Assembly (NCBI RefSeq): GCF_030814475.1
Contig: NZ_JAUSVF010000001.1
Location: 2,858,001-2,922,000 of the forward strand
Reading direction: 5' to 3'
DNA length: 64,000 nucleotides
Origin: Pararhizobium capsulatum DSM 1112
GTDB taxonomy: Bacteria; Pseudomonadota; Alphaproteobacteria; Rhizobiales; Rhizobiaceae
A program made the translations under genes and the position numbers. Below the pieces are notes generated by a model. That model saw nothing but the letters and a program-made list of their open reading frames with translations, was not told the DNA's origin and ran no database searches. Positions 42,077 through 51,985 of the stretch are shown piece by piece (the first letter of the stretch is position 1; the number at the start of each line of letters is the position of its first letter).

Positions 42077-43081
42077 ATGAACAAGCCACTGACCAAGAAG
42101 CGTTCCCTAGTTTTTTTCCTCGTGCCGAATTTTTCCATGCTGCCCTTTTCCGCAGCCATAGAAACGCTTCGGATTGCCAACCGCATGCTTGGCTATGAGG
42201 CCTATACATGGCGTCTCTCCTCCACCGACGGCATGCAGGTTCTGTCATCCAGCGGCATCGGCCTGGAGGTCAACACCTCGCTTGCCGACGAGCGCAAGTT
42301 GCTCGGCAACGAAAACCGTCCATCGATGGTTCTGGTCTGTTCCGGCATCTATGTGGAAGATTTCCAGAACAAGTCCGTCAATGCGTGGCTGCGCGAAGTC
42401 TACAATCGGGGCGTTTCCGTCGGCAGCCTCTGTACGGGCGCGCATGTGCTGGCGTCGGCAGGATTGCTGACCGGCAAGCGCTGCGCGATCCACTGGGAAA
42501 ATCTGCCGGGTTTCGCGGAAACATTCCCGCAGGTGGATGTGTATGCCGACCTCTACGAGATCGACAGCAATATCTACACCTGCGCCGGGGGCACCGCCTC
42601 GCTCGACATGATGCTGAACCTGATCGACCAGGACTTTGGCGAAAATCTCGTCAATCGTGTTTGCGAGCAGGCCCTGACGGACCGTGTCCGTGGACCGCAT
42701 GACCGCCAGCGCCTGCCGTTGCGCGCCCGCCTCGGCGTCCAGAATTCCAAGGTGCTTTCGATCATCGAGTTGATGGAAGGCAATCTGTCCGAGCCTCTGT
42801 CGCTTCTGGAGATCGCTGACAGCGCGGATCTTTCGCGCCGGCAAATCGAACGGCTGTTCCGTCAGGAAATGGGCCGCTCTCCTGCTCGCTACTACCTTGA
42901 AATCCGTCTGGACCGCGCGCGCCACCTGCTCGTGCAGTCGGCTATGCCGGTGGTAGAGGTTGCCGTCGCCTGCGGCTTCGTATCCGCCTCACACTTCTCC
43001 AAGTGTTATCGCGAACTCTACAACCGCTCGCCCCAACAGGAGCGCGCTGAGCGCAAACTGACCCTTCAGGCTGCGCGATAG
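42077..43081 (+). CDS. GlxA/GbdR-like AraC family transcriptional regulator
   Basis: 334 residues. The N-terminal DJ-1/PfpI (amidase-like) domain has VFFLVPNFSMLPFSAAIETL and the nucleophile-elbow-like VGSLCTGAHVLASAGLLTG. The C-terminal AraC domain has two helix-turn-helices (LLEIADSADLSRRQIERLF and AVACGFVSASHFSKCYREL). This architecture is that of GbdR and CdhR, which sense glycine betaine, dimethylglycine or carnitine in pseudomonads. With a betaine-type transporter, bmt and the MttB-family module in the same window, it is a good candidate regulator of that pathway. Direct proof is lacking. Confidence 0.85.
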   Translation: MNKPLTKKRSLVFFLVPNFSMLPFSAAIETLRIANRMLGYEAYTWRLSSTDGMQVLSSSGIGLEVNTSLADERKLLGNENRPSMVLVCSGIYVEDFQNKSVNAWLREVYNRGVSVGSLCTGAHVLASAGLLTGKRCAIHWENLPGFAETFPQVDVYADLYEIDSNIYTCAGGTASLDMMLNLIDQDFGENLVNRVCEQALTDRVRGPHDRQRLPLRARLGVQNSKVLSIIELMEGNLSEPLSLLEIADSADLSRRQIERLFRQEMGRSPARYYLEIRLDRARHLLVQSAMPVVEVAVACGFVSASHFSKCYRELYNRSPQQERAERKLTLQAAR

Positions 43082-43135
43082 CGCAGCCTGAAGGCCATCC
43101 CTAAAAATGACACCCAATTTGCGCGCGAAGAGGGC

Positions 43136-44464
43136 TTAAGCCGTCATCGATTGGAGCAGCGTGAGCTCCGATACGATGCGGTTACGGCCATTGTACTTGG
43201 CCATGTAGAGGAACTGGTCGGCGGCGTTGAGGTAGTTGTCGAAGGATTCGAGCGTTTCGATGGTTGCAAGACCGATCGAGACCGTCACGGACAGTTCTTC
43301 GTCATCGGCCACCACCTTCGTTTTCGCCAGCTCTTCACGCAGCATCTCGCAGAAGGAATTGGCTTCCCCGACGGGCAGGCTGTTGAAGAGAACGCCAAAC
43401 TCCTCGCCACCGAGACGAGCAAGCAGGTGGTTTTCACCGACAAGCGTCCGCAATCGCCCGGCAACCGCCTTGAGCACAAGATCGCCGACCTCGTGCCCGT
43501 ATGTGTCATTGAGCCGTTTGAAATGATCGATATCGAGAATGGCGATCGACGTCGTTTGCCCGCGTCGCAGACATTGATCGACCAGCCGCGGACCATGCTG
43601 GAAAAAGTACCGACGATTGTAGATGTCGGTGAGGTAATCCCGCGCGGCAATGTTGTGCAGCATCTGGATGCGACGCCGGATATTGGCGACGTGAAAAATG
43701 CGACTGTTGAATTCGTCGACCAGGAACGGCTTCGGAATGAATTCCGTACCGCCATTCTGCAGGAAGCGCGCAGCCTGCCGGCGATCTTCACTTGCGGCAA
43801 GAGCGATGACGCCCACGCCGTCGTCGCCGTGCCGCTGACGGATCTCGGCCAGGAGCACATGGGCGCTCATATCCGACAGGGAAAGATCCGTTACGACGAG
43901 CTCGATCATCTCCGAGCCATCCAGTGCCGCCAAAGCCCCGGCGCCATCAACCGCTTGCGAAACCTGAAACTGCTGCTGACGCAGCAAGGTAAGCAGCTCG
44001 GCGCGCGATTCCTTCTTCGAATCCACCAGCAACACATGCGTCGAGGCATTGGTCAGAACCCGGTCGACGACCGAAATGACGTGGCTGATCGAATCCGGCT
44101 GGTTCTTGATCACGCAATCGACGACGCCACGCGCCAGGACGTGACCTCTCGTCTCGTCATTGAAGCTGCCGGTAAAGACGACCGCAGCGATCCCGTTGGC
44201 GATCACGTAGTCAAGCGCTTCGCAGTTTGGGCCGTCTGGAAGATTGAGATCGAGCACCGCAAGCGCAAACTCGCCGGGATTGCCCTTCACCGCATCCTGT
44301 GCAGCAGCAAAGGTCGCGCAATGGGTCACGGACAGACCGTGTATGGTCTCCAGACCGTGCTTCAGCACGGTTGAAAACATGCGGGAATCCTCGATGAGAA
44401 GCATGCGCTTGTTGGCATGCTTCTGCACGTTGGTATCCCGCCCCGTCCCTCTGCGAAAGCTCAC
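43136..44464 (-). CDS. Response regulator with two receiver domains and a diguanylate cyclase domain
   Basis: Up to 442 residues; the frame opens at a GTG (44464), with GTG 44428 and ATG 44404 as alternatives. REC1 begins LLIEDSRMF with phospho-acceptor Asp in VLDLNLPDG. REC2 begins VLLVDSKKE with Asp in VTDLSLSDM. The GGDEF domain starts DYLTDIYNRRYF and has the active-site text RLGGEEFGVLF, so it should make cyclic di-GMP. A PleD-like layout. Next to it on the same strand is a REC-REC protein of clear common origin. No histidine kinase gene is nearby. Confidence 0.9.
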   Translation of the reverse strand: MSFRRGTGRDTNVQKHANKRMLLIEDSRMFSTVLKHGLETIHGLSVTHCATFAAAQDAVKGNPGEFALAVLDLNLPDGPNCEALDYVIANGIAAVVFTGSFNDETRGHVLARGVVDCVIKNQPDSISHVISVVDRVLTNASTHVLLVDSKKESRAELLTLLRQQQFQVSQAVDGAGALAALDGSEMIELVVTDLSLSDMSAHVLLAEIRQRHGDDGVGVIALAASEDRRQAARFLQNGGTEFIPKPFLVDEFNSRIFHVANIRRRIQMLHNIAARDYLTDIYNRRYFFQHGPRLVDQCLRRGQTTSIAILDIDHFKRLNDTYGHEVGDLVLKAVAGRLRTLVGENHLLARLGGEEFGVLFNSLPVGEANSFCEMLREELAKTKVVADDEELSVTVSIGLATIETLESFDNYLNAADQFLYMAKYNGRNRIVSELTLLQSMTA

Positions 44465-44689
44465 GTTCCCGCCAATCTGAAGTGAGCCAATGCGTTACCC
44501 CAGAGGAACGTCAGCTCTCGATTATCTCTTTTTTGCAAAAGACTGCGCTGGTTTCCCCTCGTACAGCCGTTCGATTCTCCTTGCAGCAATCAAAGCGGTC
44601 CCGGATTGCCAATTGGTTAAAGACCCCCGGAAAATTAGGGATTTCCCGGGAAGATTCTCAAATTTGTTACAATGCCCTCGCAGAAGCGG

Positions 44690-45523
44690 TCAGGCCCTCT
44701 TTGCAACCTTCGCTCCAAGCGTCTGAATCTTGGTCAGAGTATCGAGGTTCTGGTTCACCCGGCAGTAAAATTCCTCATTGATGAACGGCCGCATCATGAA
44801 GTCGTTGCCGCCTGCCTTGAGGAATCGAGCCGACAGAAGCCGGTTGGCCGAAGAAGACACGCCAATGATACGCAACTGATGCGGCCCATAGCTGCTGCGA
44901 ATGCGGCGCGTCAGTTCGAATCCGTCGATATCCGGCATGTTGTAGTCGGTGATGACGAGGGCGATGTCCGGGCTTTTCTTGAGAACCTCAAGCGCTGCGG
45001 CGCCGTTTTCGGCGGAACTCGTACGGAAATTATAGCGCTTGAGCTGGCTTGTCAGTAGCGCGCGCGCCGTTGGGCTGTCATCGACGATCAGCACATGATG
45101 GCGATGGTTCGTCAGGAAGCGGCAGACGGATTCTGCCAGCATATCGACAGCAAAGATGTTGTCCTTGATGACGTAGTCGACAATCTCCTTTGCCAGCAGC
45201 GCCTCGCGGGTGGTCTCCTGGTAGGTGCCGGTAAAGACGATCGTCGGCACGCTCATATCGATCAGATACGAGAGCGCCTCGCCATTCTCGGCTCCCGGCA
45301 AATTGATGTTGGAAATGGCGAGCGTTGCGGGAAACGTCGCATTCTCGACTGCAAACTGCAGGTCGTCATAGTCCTTGCAAACGATGACATCGATATCGAA
45401 AAGCTCTTTGAGCCGCTTCGACACCATGGCCGAGAAGAGATTGGAGTCTTCAGCAAGCACGATACGGTGCTGCTGCAAGGATTCACCGGAATAATACATC
45501 CCGGACACGCCGAAAAATGACAT
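44690..45523 (-). CDS. Dual-receiver response regulator with a degenerate first receiver
   Basis: 277 residues, two REC domains and no output domain. REC1 (IVLAEDSNLFSAM) has Asn72 in SNINLPG where the phospho-acceptor Asp should be (the neighbouring cyclase has LDLNLPD at the same spot). REC2 (VLIVDDSPTARALLTSQLKR) keeps Asp193 in ITDYNMPD. So only the second can be phosphorylated in the normal way. The gene lies upstream of the cyclase in the same direction with a 225-base gap; duplication of a common ancestor is likely. Start at 45523, or 45499. Confidence 0.9.
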   Translation of the reverse strand: MSFFGVSGMYYSGESLQQHRIVLAEDSNLFSAMVSKRLKELFDIDVIVCKDYDDLQFAVENATFPATLAISNINLPGAENGEALSYLIDMSVPTIVFTGTYQETTREALLAKEIVDYVIKDNIFAVDMLAESVCRFLTNHRHHVLIVDDSPTARALLTSQLKRYNFRTSSAENGAAALEVLKKSPDIALVITDYNMPDIDGFELTRRIRSSYGPHQLRIIGVSSSANRLLSARFLKAGGNDFMMRPFINEEFYCRVNQNLDTLTKIQTLGAKVAKRA

Positions 45524-45755
45524 CGATTGCCCATCTGAAAGGATTGTCCCCTCAGTGAGGCTACGCGGAAAGGTTTTCTCAGTCGTTAATCAGTCCCTGA
45601 AATAAGCCGGCAAGTTTTTACCCCTGATTTTGCCGTCAACGCACATCAGCAACCTGGAAAATCGGCGGCATTTTTGCGCCACACCACAGCAAGACCTGCG
45701 GCCAGCAAGAGCCGCGCACACAGTGGAAATAACGGAAGAAGGGTCGAAAAAAGCT

Positions 45756-46019
45756 TCAGTGCACGACTGCCGAGCCATTAACGATATCCACATTCTCGCT
45801 GCCGTCGAGACCGATGCGATCTCCACTGGGCGTGGTGATGAAACAGCCGTTCGGGCAAAGCGCCTCCGTGCTGCCGGCAGCAATCGCAACTTCCACGCGG
45901 CTGTCACCCTCGACGATCACCAGGACGGCCGCTTCGGCATCCTTGTTGGTGATATTCGCCGAAAGGGCGGGCTGCACCATTGCAGCGACGAGCAAGCATG
46001 CACTGAAAAATCGCTTCAT
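45756..46019 (-). CDS. Small exported protein of unknown function
   Basis: 87 residues. Signal peptide at residues 1-20 (RFFSACLLVAAMVQPALSA). The mature part is short, acidic, beta-rich and has two cysteines in LCPNGC that could form a disulfide. It resembles small alphaproteobacterial periplasmic proteins of no known role. A good coding signal is the clean signal peptide and the lack of competing frames. Stands alone, about 230 bases from the dual-receiver gene. Confidence 0.7.
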   Translation of the reverse strand: MKRFFSACLLVAAMVQPALSANITNKDAEAAVLVIVEGDSRVEVAIAAGSTEALCPNGCFITTPSGDRIGLDGSENVDIVNGSAVVH

Positions 46020-46175
46020 TGCCTATCGACGCCTCTGGCGCCGCCCCTTGAATGCGTCCTGTCCTTTTCTAAGGACGAGAACGCCAGCCACCCCGTAGGC
46101 ACAGCATAAGCGCTGCCCCTTGAGAATGCCTAGAGGTATAATGCCCGGCTGCTGAATGAAGGCTGAATAATGGCG

Positions 46176-48725
46176 TCAGGCCTCCGACGGTTCCGACGAC
46201 GGTCCGACGATGCGACGGGGACGGCGCGTCGTCACGCCCCGGGCCGCCGCTTGCTCCGCGGGACGCTGCACCGTGTCTTCCGGCTCGGCCTCATCAGTAA
46301 CATCGTCCTCAGCAATGGCAGGCAGCTCGTCAGGTGCCACCTCCGGCAAATTGAACGGTTTGCCCAGCCCCTCCTGCTGAAACCGCTCGAAGATGGCCAA
46401 TCGCAGATCGTTGCGCACGCCCGTTCCGTTGACGATATCAGCGAGATAGACCCGTAGTTCGAAGGTCATGGTCGCGTCACCAAAGGCGGAAAAAACGGCC
46501 AGGGGTTGCGGGTTCTTCAAGACGAGCGGATGCGCCTCGGCAATCTCCAGCAGCAGATCCATGATCCGCCGGGGTGCCGCTTCATAACTCACGACGACGG
46601 GAATATCCGTGCGGCCCAGCTTGTTGCGGTGGGTCCAGTTGCCGACCGACGCGTTGATGAACAGGGAATTCGGCACCATGATCGTCTGGCGCTGGAAGGT
46701 CTCGATCTCCGTCGCGCGAACGGAAATACGCTTCACGAAACCTTCCGTCGTCCCCGTCACCACCCAGTCGCCCACCTTGAACGGCCGTTCGACGAGCAGG
46801 ATCAGCCCGGAGACGAAGTTGGAAACGATATTCTGGAGACCGAAGCCGACGCCCAACGAGAGGGCACCGGCAACGAGCGCGAGGTTGGACAGGTCAAGTC
46901 CGGCCGCGGAGATACCCACAAGCCCCGCAAGCCCGACGCCGAGATAGCCCACACCCGTCTTGATCGAGTTGCGCACGCCGGCATCGACGCGGCTGCGGGC
47001 CATGACGCTGCCATCCAGCCAACGCTGGAATGCACGCGTCGCAAAATACCCGGCCGCAAACAGACAAAGTCCGGCAGCAATTCCGATGATCGAGATGGTG
47101 ATGCTGCCGATGCGGATATCCGTAAAGAAACGGTACGCCCAGGATTCGACGTCGGCGAGCTTGAACCCCCATTGAAACAGGATTAGCGGCACGAAGAACA
47201 GCGCGACCAACCCATAGATCGCCAGTCCCAGCGCGAGCCCCGCCTGATCGAGTGCGACCTGCTCGAGCTTGTATCTGCTTTCGAGATATTGACCGACCAC
47301 AGTTTGGCCCAGCGCGTTCTGCTTGGCGATCGCCTTGCCGCTCAAAATCCCGATATACATCGTCACGAAAATTGCGCCGGTCATGACGATCTGATTGGAA
47401 ATGAAACGGCCAAGTCCGACATAGCCGGATAGGGCAGCCAGGATAAGCACGGCACCCGTGAGCACGAAAGCCAGGGAAATGGCCCGCGGCCACGGCCTAC
47501 CCAGACTTTCCGGCTCATCTTGCCCGGGAACCATCGGATGGATGAGCGCCATCAGCATCAAAACGATACCGATCACGATCGTCGCGATGAAACTCTTCGC
47601 AACAGTCAGCAGCACCGGAGAGCTCAGAACCTCGCTGATCGTGCCGAACAGGTAGTCGAGACCGTTCACGACCGCCATCACGACGATTGCTTGAAACAGC
47701 AGGGATGCTCCACGGTCCGAGACGTTCACCAACCGCCAGGCAGGCTTGCGCGGCGCCAGCACGGCTCGCGCCAGGCGTAGAACAAATGTCAGCGCCACGC
47801 CCAGCGCCAGAACGGTCGAGACCAGCGGCGCGATATCAGGCCGAAGGACATTGAACGTGTTCAGGAAAAAATAGCTGGATGCCGCAAACACGGCAGCAAC
47901 CAAAGTCGGCACCATCGTTGACCAGAAAGCGGCCGTCAGGCGGGTGATGTAGCCCGGAGGCTCCAGCGCGAACCGCTGCCGGGTCAGCGGATTGAGGACA
48001 CGCCTGGTACCCGAGACAAGGACCAGGGCGGCGCAAAGTGAGAGGAAGATCGAGGCCAGCAATGCGAAGCGCTTGTAGCTCCAGGCGAAGGACAGCCAAC
48101 TTCCGACATTGCGGCGAAGCGCCTGTCCCTCGGTGACCAACGACGCCGAGGCATCGCGAAACAGGTCCCACGATATCTCGCTGTGCTTCAATACCGCGTT
48201 GGTGAACAGGTCGCGCCGCATGGAAGTTACAGAGTTCGACAGCTTGGTTGCTCGAATCGACAGGTTTTCCGCCGTTCCCGTCAACGCGTTGATCGCCCCC
48301 CGTTCGGCTGTGAGACGCTTGCGCTCCTCGGTCACGACATCCGCCTCGGCTGGAGAACCTTCAGCTGGCGGATCGCCAAGTTCGGCCAATCGCGCCTTGA
48401 TTTCGTCAAGCCGCGGGCGGGTCGCGACAGAAATCGCGATAATGCGCTTTCCAAGCGCATCGACCTCGACCTTCAGTTCCGCAAGCCGATTGTCGTCACC
48501 ACTGGCTTTCTGTATGGCTTCCGCCAGCCGCGCGAGCTCCTTCGCGGCCTGATCCAGCTGTTCCGTTGCCTGGGTGGAGGCGGCAGGCGCAGCCTGATCC
48601 GCGGCAGGTTGCGATTTCTGCGCCGGCTGTTGCGGAATAGCTTGCTGCTGCGCGTGCCCGGTCGCAAGGAAGACAAAAGAGAAGGCAGCGATCAAGCTGG
48701 CGCGAATTCGAAGCGTCATCGGCAA
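46176..48725 (-). CDS. Large MscS-type mechanosensitive channel with DUF3772 region
   Basis: 849 residues. Signal peptide (to about residue 25, GHAQQQA), a Gln/Pro/Ala-rich stretch, a coiled-coil periplasmic region of about 200 residues with the DUF3772 pattern, then about ten membrane helices. The MscS core has GVGFGLQNIVSNFVSGLI for the pore helix and VERPFKVGDWV for the beta domain. A basic/acidic tail follows (EDDVTDEAEPEDTVQRPAEQ). Comparable to YbiO/MscK-sized channels; it should release solutes upon hypo-osmotic shock. Confidence 0.92.
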   Translation of the reverse strand: MPMTLRIRASLIAAFSFVFLATGHAQQQAIPQQPAQKSQPAADQAAPAASTQATEQLDQAAKELARLAEAIQKASGDDNRLAELKVEVDALGKRIIAISVATRPRLDEIKARLAELGDPPAEGSPAEADVVTEERKRLTAERGAINALTGTAENLSIRATKLSNSVTSMRRDLFTNAVLKHSEISWDLFRDASASLVTEGQALRRNVGSWLSFAWSYKRFALLASIFLSLCAALVLVSGTRRVLNPLTRQRFALEPPGYITRLTAAFWSTMVPTLVAAVFAASSYFFLNTFNVLRPDIAPLVSTVLALGVALTFVLRLARAVLAPRKPAWRLVNVSDRGASLLFQAIVVMAVVNGLDYLFGTISEVLSSPVLLTVAKSFIATIVIGIVLMLMALIHPMVPGQDEPESLGRPWPRAISLAFVLTGAVLILAALSGYVGLGRFISNQIVMTGAIFVTMYIGILSGKAIAKQNALGQTVVGQYLESRYKLEQVALDQAGLALGLAIYGLVALFFVPLILFQWGFKLADVESWAYRFFTDIRIGSITISIIGIAAGLCLFAAGYFATRAFQRWLDGSVMARSRVDAGVRNSIKTGVGYLGVGLAGLVGISAAGLDLSNLALVAGALSLGVGFGLQNIVSNFVSGLILLVERPFKVGDWVVTGTTEGFVKRISVRATEIETFQRQTIMVPNSLFINASVGNWTHRNKLGRTDIPVVVSYEAAPRRIMDLLLEIAEAHPLVLKNPQPLAVFSAFGDATMTFELRVYLADIVNGTGVRNDLRLAIFERFQQEGLGKPFNLPEVAPDELPAIAEDDVTDEAEPEDTVQRPAEQAAARGVTTRRPRRIVGPSSEPSEA

Positions 48726-48829
48726 TCAAAAATCCTCATTCAGGGCACTGCACATTCCCACGTGCGAGAATCGGCGCCGGAAGTGGCTTGCATAAAGTTT
48801 CTCAGGCCGCGATGCAAAAAACGGTATGG

Positions 48830-49390
48830 TCAGAAGCTTGATCCCGGCTGGTCCAGGAACGCAAGCTCGGCTTCGGTCGAAACCCGTCCGAGTATCGCAT
48901 TGCGATGCGGGAATCGTCCGAACTGCCGGATGACCTCGCAATGTCTGATGGCAAAATCGAGGTAATTCGGGTCAGCAAGGTCGGAAAACAACCGAACCGA
49001 GTCTGTCTGGTCCTTTAGATTTTCGGAATGCTCGAAGGGAAGATAGAAGAAGGCACGCTGGTCGACCGACATGCCAAGATCCGCTCCCGCATCGACCGCC
49101 ATCCTTGCCTCACGTAGAGCAAGGCCATCCGTTGCGAAGGCAAGCGGTGATCCCCTGAAGACATTCCGCGATATCTGGTCGAGAAGGAGGATCGTGGCGA
49201 GACGCGCGGATGGCGTTGCTCGCCAGGCGTCTTCGACATGCCGCGAGACAGCCAGATGGGTAAGACGGAACCGACGATCGCATTGCGCGTCCAGCGATGC
49301 ATCCGCAGTGAACCACGCGTTGGGCGAAAGTTCGTCGAACCAGAAGCTCAAGACCTCCTGGGGGCTGCAAATGGCGGTCGCGTCAGACAT
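48830..49390 (-). CDS. DUF924 family protein
   Basis: 186 residues from the ATG at 49390; a start 12 codons upstream is possible. The family is clear from EVLSFWFDELSPNAWF at the start, ATILLLDQISRNVFRGSP, and FFYLPFEHSENLKDQ. It is a helical, TPR-like fold of unknown function, common in proteobacteria. Transcribed alone, opposite to a small lipoprotein gene. Confidence 0.85.
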   Translation of the reverse strand: MSDATAICSPQEVLSFWFDELSPNAWFTADASLDAQCDRRFRLTHLAVSRHVEDAWRATPSARLATILLLDQISRNVFRGSPLAFATDGLALREARMAVDAGADLGMSVDQRAFFYLPFEHSENLKDQTDSVRLFSDLADPNYLDFAIRHCEVIRQFGRFPHRNAILGRVSTEAELAFLDQPGSSF

Positions 49391-49572
49391 AGCTGCTTCT
49401 CCCATAGAAACTCGATGCCGGAACACATAGCACCATCAGCCACCGTTTCCACGCCACCGACCACGAATGCTACCAGCTCCCGGTATTGCGAAACGCTGGC
49501 AAATCCGCAGCGCTGCTCTATATCCAACGTGCAGGAGAATATGGACCCGTTCGTAGGCAGAGGAGCCGCATC

Positions 49573-49839
49573 ATGAGAACCGTCGTCGCGATGGCGCTTG
49601 CCGCCCTGCTTCTCACGTCCTGCGTTGCCCAGGAGCTCGAACCTATTCCCGGCAGCATCACCTATAGCGGCCAGCCAAGGACCAAGCTGACGAAATCTCC
49701 GGTCGGCAGCACGCTCAACCACTATTTCTATGGCCCATTTGGCGAGCGCATCCAGGAAACCTATGTCATCCAGCCGGACCGGTCGCTGAAACTCGTTGCA
49801 CGAGAGCGGCAGGATATCTTTTCGGCGCTGTACGATTGA
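49573..49839 (+). CDS. Small putative lipoprotein
   Basis: 88 residues from the ATG at 49573. Lipobox LLTSC gives a lipidated Cys at about residue 17 after a short hydrophobic signal (VVAMALAALLLTS). The mature part has conserved-looking aromatic text (HYFYGPFGERIQETYVI). I do not recognise a named family. The open frame extends 29 codons upstream, but the lipoprotein signal fixes the start. A well-placed AGGAG precedes it. Confidence 0.75.
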   Translation: MRTVVAMALAALLLTSCVAQELEPIPGSITYSGQPRTKLTKSPVGSTLNHYFYGPFGERIQETYVIQPDRSLKLVARERQDIFSALYD

Positions 49840-50095
49840 CGGAGAGGGTTGTCGTCCGGCGACGGCGTAGCGGACCGATCGCAGCATATCGCCGTTTTTA
49901 ACCGGAACGCTTCCTGCTATTATAGGCGAACGGGGCGAGGCCCCACAATCACATAGTCACGGCTGGGCAAATTGTTTTCCCCATCCTGACCAAGGCGAGG
50001 CACGACTTTCTCATCTACGGATCGAGAACAAAAAGTTCTGCGTTATAATATCCTATCTAATGAATAGAGTATGCCTGCTAACAACGGAGGTGGAC

Positions 50096-51121
50096 ATGCG
50101 AGCGACTTCACTTACACGGGTTTTTACGGCGGCCCTTTTGGCGACCGGGCTTCAGCTCGGCAGCCTGAGCATGGCTTTTGCCGATACGACGCTTCTCAAT
50201 GTCTCCTATGACCCGACCCGCGAACTCTACAAGGATTTCAACGCGGCGTTTGCGGAAAAATGGAAGGCCGATACGGGCGAGACGGTCACGATCCAGACGT
50301 CCCACGGCGGGTCTGGCAAGCAGGCGCGCTCCGTCATTGACGGTCTCGAAGCGGACGTGGTGACACTGGCGCTTGAGGCGGATATCGATGCGATAGCCAA
50401 GGAAACCGGCAAGATCCCGGCGGACTGGAAGACGAAATTCGAAAACAACAGCGCGCCTTACACGTCAACGATCGTCTTTCTGGTGCGCAAGGGCAATCCG
50501 AAGGGCATCAAGGATTGGGGTGATCTCGTCAAGGACGACATTCAGGTCATAACGCCAAACCCCAAGACATCCGGCGGTGCCCGCTGGAACTTCCTGGCAG
50601 CCTGGGCCTGGGCCCGCGCTGCAAATGGTGGTGACGATGCCAAGGCACAGGAATATGTGACCGAACTCTTCAAGCACGTTCCGGTTCTCGATACCGGCGC
50701 ACGTGGCGCAACGACAACCTTCGTCCAGCGCGGCCTCGGCGACGTGCTCCTTGCCTGGGAAAACGAAGCCTATCTTTCCCTGGAAGAGCTTGGCCCGGAC
50801 AATTTCGACATCGTAACGCCATCCATTTCCATCAAGGCGGAACCGCCGGTGGCGCTGGTTGACGGCAATGTCGATGCCAAGGGCACTCGCAAGGTGGCGG
50901 AAGCTTACCTTCAGTACCTCTATTCCGACGTCGGCCAGAAAATTGCGGCGAAGCACTACTACCGCCCCTTCAAGCCGGAAGTTGCCGATCCAGCTGACAT
51001 CAAGCGATTTGCGGATGTGAAGCTCGTCACTATTGACGAATTCGGTGGATGGAAGGAAGCTCAGCCAAAATATTTCGGGGATGGCGGGCTCTTTGACCAG
51101 ATCTACAAGCCGGGGCAATAA
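50096..51121 (+). CDS. sbp: Sulfate/thiosulfate-binding protein of the ABC transporter
   Basis: 341 residues. Signal peptide to about residue 30 (ALLATGLQLGSLSMAFA). Sulfate-binding family text: LLNVSYDPTRELYKDFNAAF, QTSHGGSGKQARSVIDGLEAD and PNPKTSGGARWNFLAAWA. GGAGG before 50096 decides the start over the in-frame one at 50060. A TATAAT at 50044-50049 could serve as -10 element. First gene of sbp-cysT-cysW-cysA, which imports sulfate for cysteine synthesis. CysP and Sbp are hard to tell apart by eye. Confidence 0.93.
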   Translation: MRATSLTRVFTAALLATGLQLGSLSMAFADTTLLNVSYDPTRELYKDFNAAFAEKWKADTGETVTIQTSHGGSGKQARSVIDGLEADVVTLALEADIDAIAKETGKIPADWKTKFENNSAPYTSTIVFLVRKGNPKGIKDWGDLVKDDIQVITPNPKTSGGARWNFLAAWAWARAANGGDDAKAQEYVTELFKHVPVLDTGARGATTTFVQRGLGDVLLAWENEAYLSLEELGPDNFDIVTPSISIKAEPPVALVDGNVDAKGTRKVAEAYLQYLYSDVGQKIAAKHYYRPFKPEVADPADIKRFADVKLVTIDEFGGWKEAQPKYFGDGGLFDQIYKPGQ

Positions 51122-51127
51122 TTCTTA

Positions 51128-51985
51128 ATGACCGCAAGCACAGCTAGGCGGTGGCAATTCAGACAGCCGAGCGTCATTCCGGGTTTCGGATTGGCGCTCG
51201 GCGTTACTTTGTCATGGCTCATACTCATTGTTCTCATTCCTCTTTACGGTCTCGTCTGGCGTTCAAGCGCGCTTGGTTGGCCAAAATTCTGGTCGCTGGC
51301 AACTGACGAACGCACGCTCAATGCATTGCGCATCAGCTTCGGCACGGCCTTTGCCGCCGCCGCCGTCAATGTCGTTTTCGGCGTGATCCTTGCCTGGGTA
51401 CTGGTGCGCTACCGGTTTCCGGGCAAGCGCATCATTGATGCCGTCGTCGACTTGCCTTTCGCCTTGCCAACAGCCGTCGCCGGCATCGCGCTGACAACCA
51501 TCTACGCGCCGAATGGCTGGATCGGCAGCCTGCTTGCTCCTCTCGGAATCAAGGTTGCCTTCACACCGATCGGCATCGTCATTGCCCTCATCTTTGTCGG
51601 TCTGCCCTTCGTCGTCAGGACGGTTCAGCCGATCATGGAGGAAATCGACAAGGAGGTGGAGGAAGCGGCTGCAACGCTTGGTGCGACCCGTTTCCAGACT
51701 ATCAGCCGCGTGCTGCTGCCCGGCCTCGCACCGGCGGTTCTGACCGGCTTTGCCCTCGCCTTCGCCCGGGGCGTCGGAGAATACGGCTCGGTGATCTTCA
51801 TCGCCGGCAACCTTCCCTACGTCTCGGAAATCGCGCCGCTCCTGATCGTCATCCGTCTTGAGGAATTCAACTATCCGGCAGCCACCGCGATCGCGGCGGT
51901 CATGCTGATAATTTCCTTTGCCATGCTTCTGATCATCAATCTCATCCAGGCCTGGAGCAGACGGAGGTACGGCTATGGCGCATGA
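51128..51985 (+). CDS. cysT: Sulfate ABC transporter permease CysT
   Basis: 285 residues, about six membrane helices. Typical CysT/CysU text: [18 protein letters not shown] at the first periplasmic loop and the EAA loop [18 protein letters not shown]. It starts 6 bases after the sbp stop and overlaps cysW by 11 bases. It forms the membrane channel with CysW. Confidence 0.93.
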   Translation: MTASTARRWQFRQPSVIPGFGLALGVTLSWLILIVLIPLYGLVWRSSALGWPKFWSLATDERTLNALRISFGTAFAAAAVNVVFGVILAWVLVRYRFPGKRIIDAVVDLPFALPTAVAGIALTTIYAPNGWIGSLLAPLGIKVAFTPIGIVIALIFVGLPFVVRTVQPIMEEIDKEVEEAAATLGATRFQTISRVLLPGLAPAVLTGFALAFARGVGEYGSVIFIAGNLPYVSEIAPLLIVIRLEEFNYPAATAIAAVMLIISFAMLLIINLIQAWSRRRYGYGA

